From Mucilaginibacter sp. PPCGB 2223 (GTDB lineage Bacteria; Bacteroidota; Bacteroidia; Sphingobacteriales; Sphingobacteriaceae), in assembly GCF_001705515.1 (NCBI RefSeq), contig NZ_MDJS01000002.1, positions 868,001 through 932,000 on the forward strand: a DNA stretch of 64,000 nucleotides, in the 5' to 3' direction. A program made the position numbers and the translations under genes. Position 1 is the first letter of the stretch, and the number at the start of each line of letters is the position of its first letter. Below the pieces are notes generated by a model. The model made no database searches, was not told the DNA's origin, and worked only from the letters and a program-made list of their open reading frames with translations. Positions 59,285 through 64,000 of this stretch are shown piece after piece.

Positions 59285-60367
59285 ATGAATAAAACTGAAG
59301 AGCAGCGAGCTAAAGCGGTAAAGCGTTTTCTGGATTTAAAGATCAGCCGGGAGAGTGAGTTGCAGGGGATAGTAGAGATGGCGGCCCAGATCTGCCACAC
59401 GCCTATTGCCATGATCACTTTTACTGATACCAAAACCCAGCTTATCAAATATAAAACGGGCGTTGATACCGCCACGATAAAAAATGCCGACGCATTTTGC
59501 GGCGAAATTATTACAACGGGCCAACCGCTCGTCATTCCCGATTTGCAAAAAAGCGCTTTTGCTGATAACCCTTTTGTTAAAGCCGATGCTGGTGTGCGTT
59601 TTTATGCAGGTGCACCAATTACCACTTTCGATGGATTAACCGTAGGTACATTATGCGTGTTGGATATCCAGCCTAAAACGCTTAGTGCAAAACAGGTCAA
59701 AATGCTTGGCCTGCTTTCGCACCAGATTATTACGATTATGGAGTTTGATCTGAGTATCGAGGTCTTAAAAGCACAATACCGCCAGGTAAAAGAATCCGAG
59801 AATAAGCTGCGGTCGTTTTTTGACAGTTCGGTATCGTGTCATTTTTTGCTTGATCGCGATATGCGCATTACCGCTTTCAATAAAACTGCTGCCAAGTTTG
59901 TAAAAAACATGCTGGGGATACGCCTCAAAGCGGGCATCCGTATGAGCGATCATGTTGAGAACGTGGGTAGGTTTACCCGCAATTTTAACAGAGCTTTAGC
60001 GGGCAAGGTTATTAAGGCCGAAATTGAAGTGAATTATAAAAACGGGCCAATCTGGTGGGGAATTGTTTGCGAACCGGCTTATGATAGTGAAGGCGAAATC
60101 ATCGGGGTTTCGTACAACGCCACCGATATCACCGAATCTAAAAATAACCAGAAAAGAATATCCGACCAAAACGAGCTGCTGCGTAATATTGCCTTTGTAC
60201 AGTCGCACGAGTTGCGCAAACCCGTAGCCAGCATTTTGGGGTTGATGTATCTGATTAAATTAAATAGCTATAATGCTGATAAGGAGCATTTGGAAATGTT
60301 GGAAAATGCGACATCCGAGCTCGATCAGAAAATAACTTCGATCATCAATCAGGTCGAAATAAAGTAG
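59285..60367 (+). CDS. GAF-PAS sensor with kinase H-box but no ATPase domain
   Basis: A 360-residue cytoplasmic protein. Residues about 15-160 form a GAF domain (LQGIVEMAAQICHTPIAMIT, FCGEIITTGQPLVIPDLQK, FYAGAPITTFDGLTVGTLCV), a coiled coil leads to a PAS domain (about 175-290, ending VSYNATDITESK), and the last 60 residues hold a HisKA/DHp-like helix pair with QSHELRKPVASILGLM (H308). The chain stops 52 residues later without N, G1 or G2 boxes of HATPase_c. It could be a phosphotransfer or docking module rather than a kinase. Divergent from the lone receiver gene; paralogue at 62252-63376. Confidence 0.9.
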   Translation: MNKTEEQRAKAVKRFLDLKISRESELQGIVEMAAQICHTPIAMITFTDTKTQLIKYKTGVDTATIKNADAFCGEIITTGQPLVIPDLQKSAFADNPFVKADAGVRFYAGAPITTFDGLTVGTLCVLDIQPKTLSAKQVKMLGLLSHQIITIMEFDLSIEVLKAQYRQVKESENKLRSFFDSSVSCHFLLDRDMRITAFNKTAAKFVKNMLGIRLKAGIRMSDHVENVGRFTRNFNRALAGKVIKAEIEVNYKNGPIWWGIVCEPAYDSEGEIIGVSYNATDITESKNNQKRISDQNELLRNIAFVQSHELRKPVASILGLMYLIKLNSYNADKEHLEMLENATSELDQKITSIINQVEIK

Positions 60368-60374
60368 GCAGCAA

Positions 60375-60656
60375 TCAGGCAGCCTGATCTTCAAATATTT
60401 CCTTAAAGGCCTTTATACATTCCCTGCGAATGGTTTCGGGCAGTTCCGAATATTTCCAAAAAATAAAACTGAACGTATTGCCGTACTGCTCGCTAAAAAT
60501 ATGGTACATCAGAGAGTCGTGCTTGTCCTGGTCGTACATAGCCGGGCGTTTCTTAAACCAGTCGATGTACATCTGCTCAATTTGTTCCAGCCTTGCCGCA
60601 AATTGCTGCTTAAGAGTCGGATTAATATTTCTTGTTATCAACAACCGGTTTTCCAT
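60375..60656 (-). CDS. Hypothetical small protein
   Basis: A 93-residue helical, charged protein (MENRLLITRNINPTLKQQFA, ARLEQIEQMYIDWFKKRPAM, HIFSEQYGNTFSFIFWKYSE, RRECIKAFKEIFED). I do not recognise it. The upstream frame extends to a TTG at 60668, but ATG 60656 is preferred. It is convergent with the GAF-PAS gene (8 bp between stops) and divergent from riboflavin synthase. Whether it belongs to the sensor cluster is unknown. Confidence 0.6.
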   Translation of the reverse strand: MENRLLITRNINPTLKQQFAARLEQIEQMYIDWFKKRPAMYDQDKHDSLMYHIFSEQYGNTFSFIFWKYSELPETIRRECIKAFKEIFEDQAA

Positions 60657-60973
60657 AATTTTTGTCAAAGGGCATGATCACAATAATATGTTTTACATGT
60701 GTTTTGCGTGTTAAACCATAATGAATAAATTAACATTGGGATGGATGTATACGGGGCTGTTTAAAACAAGGTTTGGAGCTTTTGACAAAAAATATAAATA
60801 TTTTGCAGGGTTTACGATGCCGATATTTTATGTCATTATCATAAATATTTTAAACAAATATTGTGATATAAACGCGGCGGTATATCGGGATGAGAGCGTT
60901 TTAAATGATCTTGAAATTGTAAACTTGTGCGGCAATACCTACAGGTGAAATTATTATAATTATTTTTGAAGCC

Positions 60974-61558
60974 ATGTTTACAGGCATTATAGAAACTTTA
61001 GGTACAGTTACCAACCTACAACACGATAGTGGTAATTTACACATCACCGTGTCATCAGCCATAGCGCACGAGTTAAAGATCGATCAATCGGTAGCGCATA
61101 ACGGGGTATGTTTAACGGTTATTGCAGTAACCGATGGACAACATACAGTAACTGCTATTGCCGAAACGTTAAACAAAACCAATTTGGTTGAGTTAAAGGT
61201 TGGCGACCTGGTAAACCTGGAACGCTGTATGCAAATGAACGCCCGGCTCGACGGCCACATTGTGCAGGGCCATGTTGATCAGACAGCCGTTTGCACCAAT
61301 TTTAAAACGCTGGATGGCAGCTGGGAATATACTTTTGAATATGACACCGCTGCTGGTAACGTAACAGTTGAAAAAGGATCAATTTGTGTAAATGGGATAA
61401 GTCTTACAGTGGTAAACTCCGGGCCTAACTATTTTTCGGTAGCCATTATACCTTATACTTTCGAACATACCAACCTGCAATCGGTAACTCAGGGATCGGT
61501 TGTTAACCTCGAGTTCGACATTATAGGCAAATACGTAGCACGGTTAATGCAGCGCTAA
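60974..61558 (+). CDS. ribE: Riboflavin synthase
   Basis: A 194-residue riboflavin synthase converting two 6,7-dimethyl-8-ribityllumazine molecules to riboflavin. Both lumazine-binding repeats are visible: MFTGIIETLGTV with SVAHNGVCLTVIAV, and the second GHIVQGHVDQTAV with GSICVNGISLTVVN; the N-terminal MFTGIIE is diagnostic. The enzyme is a trimer. No other rib genes are in the window, and I see no FMN riboswitch in the 300 bp upstream. Confidence 0.97.
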   Translation: MFTGIIETLGTVTNLQHDSGNLHITVSSAIAHELKIDQSVAHNGVCLTVIAVTDGQHTVTAIAETLNKTNLVELKVGDLVNLERCMQMNARLDGHIVQGHVDQTAVCTNFKTLDGSWEYTFEYDTAAGNVTVEKGSICVNGISLTVVNSGPNYFSVAIIPYTFEHTNLQSVTQGSVVNLEFDIIGKYVARLMQR

Positions 61559-61565
61559 ACAAAGA

Positions 61566-62090
61566 TTAGTAATCGCTATACAGGATTTTAGTTACACGGC
61601 CATTCTCGCCCATATCATACTCCAGGTACTGATCGGTTGTGGCATCATCACTTTTTACATCCAAAAAAGCGGCGTTATCCTGAATTTTCAGGTGGGGCAG
61701 ATCTCTGGTAGTGTTCCCTATCGAGGTGGTATACCGGTTGCCAGCCAAACCTACCTTAAATTTGTGTGATGTGATCTCGAAGTTGGTAAGTTTATTTTTT
61801 ACGAAATAAAACTTTGCGCCGTTGTAGTTGAGTACAGTGCCTTGTTTGTAGCTTGCCTGCGATGAGTAAGGCGCTATTTGTTTTGGCTGGCCTAAAGCGC
61901 TTATCACCGCATTTTCGGTAGATCCAATTTTTACCGAAGTTTTACCTGCCGGAAGTTTAATTTCAACATCGGCTACATTAATGCTCTCTTTAGGACCGAA
62001 TATGCTTTTTGTACCAATAAAAATTACTGCCAAAACTACTATTAGCCCAAGCGCCCATAATCCCAATTTTTTTGTAGTATGTTTTTTCAT
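61566..62090 (-). CDS. Hypothetical membrane-anchored protein
   Basis: A 174-residue protein with an N-terminal anchor (residues about 7-25, LGLWALGLIVVLAVIFIGT) and a periplasmic beta-rich domain: VEIKLPAGKTSVKIGSTENA, VISALGQPKQIAPYSS, VLNYNGAKFYFVKNKLTNFE and YLEYDMGENGRVTKILYSDY. The pattern of an SmpA/BamE-like or DUF-type fold (KIG-x-TENAVISALGQPK) suggests a lipoprotein-like envelope protein; no lipobox is present. ATG 62090 is preferred over an upstream start at 62129. It is convergent with riboflavin synthase (7 bp). Confidence 0.7.
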   Translation of the reverse strand: MKKHTTKKLGLWALGLIVVLAVIFIGTKSIFGPKESINVADVEIKLPAGKTSVKIGSTENAVISALGQPKQIAPYSSQASYKQGTVLNYNGAKFYFVKNKLTNFEITSHKFKVGLAGNRYTTSIGNTTRDLPHLKIQDNAAFLDVKSDDATTDQYLEYDMGENGRVTKILYSDY

Positions 62091-62251
62091 AATCGTAATT
62101 TTTAAGCCCCATCTATATAGCATCAACAATTAAACACTAATTTACATATAAGGTTTAAAAAAAATACTCAATTAACGGATTTGTGACCTAAAAACAGACT
62201 TGCTGGTCAGTAAAATATGGTGAAAATGACAATTAAAATAAATATCGGCGC

Positions 62252-63376
62252 TTAAACATCGAGTGTGATGTTGTTTACATCATTGATTACTTCGTGTATC
62301 TTGGTATCAAGTTTATTAACAACTGTTTCCATCATTTTCAGGTATTCGGGCGGGGCGCTGTAGTTTTCTTCTTTAATCAGATTCATCAGGCCCATGATCG
62401 AGGTAAGCGGCCCTCTGTACTCGTGTGCCTGTATGTAGGCAATCTTAAGGAGCGATTGGTTTTGCTCCAATATCTTTTGCTCGTATAGCTTACGGTCGGT
62501 AACGTTACGTATCAAGTACGATACGCCGATGATCTCATTATCGTTATTGAAAGCTGGTTCAAAAGACGCCTCCCACCAAACGCGGCCCAGTTCCGGATAA
62601 TCAGTATGCCCCTGTTCATAGCTTTTTTCGCCGGCAAGGCATAAGGTATAGTTAACCAAAAAGGTTTCTTTAAAATCGGGTTCGATGTACTGTACAAATT
62701 CACAACCGCGCACCAGCTTGGTTTGATAGGCTTTTTTTACAAAACGATAAGCTGTTTTATTGTAATCGAGCAATTCGCCTCTTTTGCCAAGTAAAACGTG
62801 GAAGTTTACCGAGCTTTCAAAAAACGAGCGGAGTTTTATCTCGGCCTCGTCTATCGTTCGTCTCTGTTCCTCCAGTTCTTTTTGATGCAGGGCCAGCAAC
62901 TGCTGGCTCAGTTTGAGCTCCATGATATTAAGAGCCTGCTTCGACAACATTTTCAGCATCATCTGCTGATATTTGTTTAAAATATGTGGTTTTTGATCAA
63001 CTACACACAAAGTGCCCAGTCGGTGGCCCTCGGTAGTTATCAATGGAGCGCCGGCATAGAAGCGCAGGTTGGGCTCGTTCACTACAAGCGGGTTATTAAC
63101 AAGCCGCGGGTCGCGCAAGGTATCCGGGACCAGCATCAACTCGTCACTTTGGATCGCGTAATTGCAAAAAGAGGTTTCGCGGGGTAGTTTTTCGTGCTCA
63201 ATGCCCGTCCGCACCTTTAACCATTGCGATTGTTCGTCGAGCAAAGTAATAGCTGCGGTAGGCGTATCGCAAATATCGGCAGCCATGGATATCAATTCCC
63301 TAAGATCGGCATCCATTTGCAGATCAAAACTTGTAAATTTCTGTACAGCCAGAAGTCGCGGGTGCTCGCTTGTCAT
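62252..63376 (-). CDS. GAF-PAS sensor with kinase H-box but no ATPase domain (paralogue)
   Basis: A 374-residue paralogue of the protein at 59285-60367. GAF domain (about 25-165: LISMAADICDTPTAAITLLD, SFCNYAIQSDELMLVPDTLR, FYAGAPLITTEGHRLGTLCV), coiled coil, PAS domain (about 190-300, ending IRNVTDRK), then a DHp-like helix pair with QAHEYRGPLTSIMGLM (H318) and no HATPase_c. The H-box variant has Tyr after HE, which differs from its paralogue. The frame extends to a GTG at 63397; ATG 63376 is preferred. The two paralogues flank riboflavin synthase and two small genes. Confidence 0.9.
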   Translation of the reverse strand: MTSEHPRLLAVQKFTSFDLQMDADLRELISMAADICDTPTAAITLLDEQSQWLKVRTGIEHEKLPRETSFCNYAIQSDELMLVPDTLRDPRLVNNPLVVNEPNLRFYAGAPLITTEGHRLGTLCVVDQKPHILNKYQQMMLKMLSKQALNIMELKLSQQLLALHQKELEEQRRTIDEAEIKLRSFFESSVNFHVLLGKRGELLDYNKTAYRFVKKAYQTKLVRGCEFVQYIEPDFKETFLVNYTLCLAGEKSYEQGHTDYPELGRVWWEASFEPAFNNDNEIIGVSYLIRNVTDRKLYEQKILEQNQSLLKIAYIQAHEYRGPLTSIMGLMNLIKEENYSAPPEYLKMMETVVNKLDTKIHEVINDVNNITLDV

Positions 63377-63630
63377 ACCTGATTTAAATCCCCACACCGA
63401 TTAGAAAGTGTCATTCGTAAATATATCAAAAAAGAAAATTTAATTTAACCGGTTTTGCAAATAATTGCTTAAATAATTGCAATTGCTTCAAGACTATTGC
63501 ACAAAAGGTAAAAAAGCCTGGAGTTATTTAAAGAAATGTAAAATGCGATTCAATCGATAGTCTTAAATTTGGATTTTGACAAAGCGAATCATTGCAGCAA
63601 TAACTATTATACTTCTTATATATTTACAGA

Positions 63631-64000
63631 ATGAAAAATCGTTTTTTAGAATTAGATTGCCTTAGGGGTGTGGCTGCACTTTTAGTCGTCTTCTTTCATG
63701 TTTTTGGTGACACCTTATCTATCTTTCGAGTGGGAATTACAGGGGTGGACCTTTTTTTTATTATCAGCGGTTTTGTTATTTTTTTAAGCATAAGCAACGT
63801 CTCTAAAGGAAGAGAATTTGTCATAAACAGAGTTTCCAGGCTATATCCCACGTATTGGACATGTGTAACTATTACCTTTACATTGATGTGTATAGGAGAT
63901 ATCACACATAAGCATTCTATACATATTAAGACCTATTTGGCAAATATGACTATGTTTCAATATTATCTTGGCAAACCAGATTTAGATGGGCCATATTGGA
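63631..64000 (+). CDS. Acyltransferase 3 family membrane protein (cut by window end)
   Basis: An ATG at 63631 opens a frame that continues to the last base, giving about 123 visible residues. It begins MKNRFLELDCLRGVAALLVV followed by FFHVFGD, the unmistakable start of OafA/YrhL-type acyltransferases (family acyltransferase 3), which acetylate sugars on LPS, exopolysaccharide or macrolides. GVDLFFIISGFVIFLSISN and FVINRVSRLYPTYW follow as in the family. The rest lies outside the window. The DNA is more AT-rich than most of the window, hinting at transfer, as is common for O-antigen modification genes. Confidence 0.92.
   Translation, partial: MKNRFLELDCLRGVAALLVVFFHVFGDTLSIFRVGITGVDLFFIISGFVIFLSISNVSKGREFVINRVSRLYPTYWTCVTITFTLMCIGDITHKHSIHIKTYLANMTMFQYYLGKPDLDGPYW

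Noticed and set aside
60721..60948. 75-codon AT-rich ORF before riboflavin synthase
   Set aside because: Odd composition, no homology recalled, and no ribosome binding site; more likely a chance frame in an AT-rich gap.
60669..60973. FMN riboswitch before riboflavin synthase
   Set aside because: The conserved FMN riboswitch boxes are not visible in the leader.
1..64000. rRNA, tRNA, CRISPR arrays and insertion sequences
   Set aside because: No such sequence was recognised: no regular repeat-spacer array, no transposase-like protein and no rRNA segment. A covariance-model scan for tRNA and small RNA was not possible here.

Overview
The window is a 64-kb chromosomal segment of a Bacteroidota bacterium, most likely family Sphingobacteriaceae and plausibly Mucilaginibacter or a close relative. 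The evidence is the protein style (OMP_b-brl_3 barrel, GH20, DUF1080/Gfo-Idh-MocA/DUF6807 cluster, hybrid histidine kinases, split acyl-CoA carboxylase subunits), promoter-like TTG/TAnnTTTG elements instead of sigma70 boxes, weak ribosome binding sites and several families of short palindromic intergenic repeats. The genus is inference. I see no rRNA, tRNA, CRISPR array, transposase or phage structural gene.

Layout. 1-9446: DUF2911 protein (cut by the window edge), GIY-YIG nuclease between two copies of a palindromic repeat, long-chain acyl-CoA ligase, GT39-type membrane glycosyltransferase, a small antitoxin-like ORF that looks frameshifted, an SRPBCC protein, a DMT/DUF486 membrane protein and a large secreted S9 peptidase. 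9881-18763: carboxyltransferase subunit, thioredoxin-like protein plus hybrid kinase, MORN/TonB-C-like protein, YciI, galactokinase plus TrmH methyltransferase, YdeI-like protein. 18830-21696: HigBA-type and RES/Xre toxin-antitoxin pairs on either side of DNA polymerase IV. 21776-28087: CBM48-like/esterase fusion, aldo/keto reductase, glycine-zipper protein, an NmrA/SnoaL operon divergent from its likely HxlR regulator, and a MacB-type permease without an ATPase. 28232-37048: large multi-PAS hybrid kinase, citrate synthase, cupredoxin lipoprotein, VOC protein, a barrel-less TonB-plug-like protein, thioredoxin reductase. 37277-47372: GH20 hexosaminidase with PA14 plus a lipoprotein, DnaQ/GIY-YIG fusion, hybrid kinase, dihaem cytochrome c, outer-membrane barrel. 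47600-51045: cluster built on DUF1080, Gfo/Idh/MocA, DUF2281-like and DUF6807 proteins, probably acting on 3-keto-glycosides. 51118-58654: biotin carboxylase, tandem paralogous barrel proteins, cupin/esterase pair, esterase-SMP-30 fusion, VOC protein. 58727-63376: a stand-alone receiver and two GAF-PAS proteins that keep a histidine-kinase H-box but have no ATPase domain, with riboflavin synthase between them. An acyltransferase-3 gene runs off the right edge.

Common themes are envelope carbohydrate breakdown, acyl-CoA metabolism (ligase, carboxyltransferase, biotin carboxylase, citrate synthase) and a dense set of phosphorelay proteins (three hybrid kinases, two ATPase-less sensors, one lone receiver), none of which carries a DNA-binding output domain. 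The most unusual candidate system is the ATPase-less sensor pair with the lone receiver.
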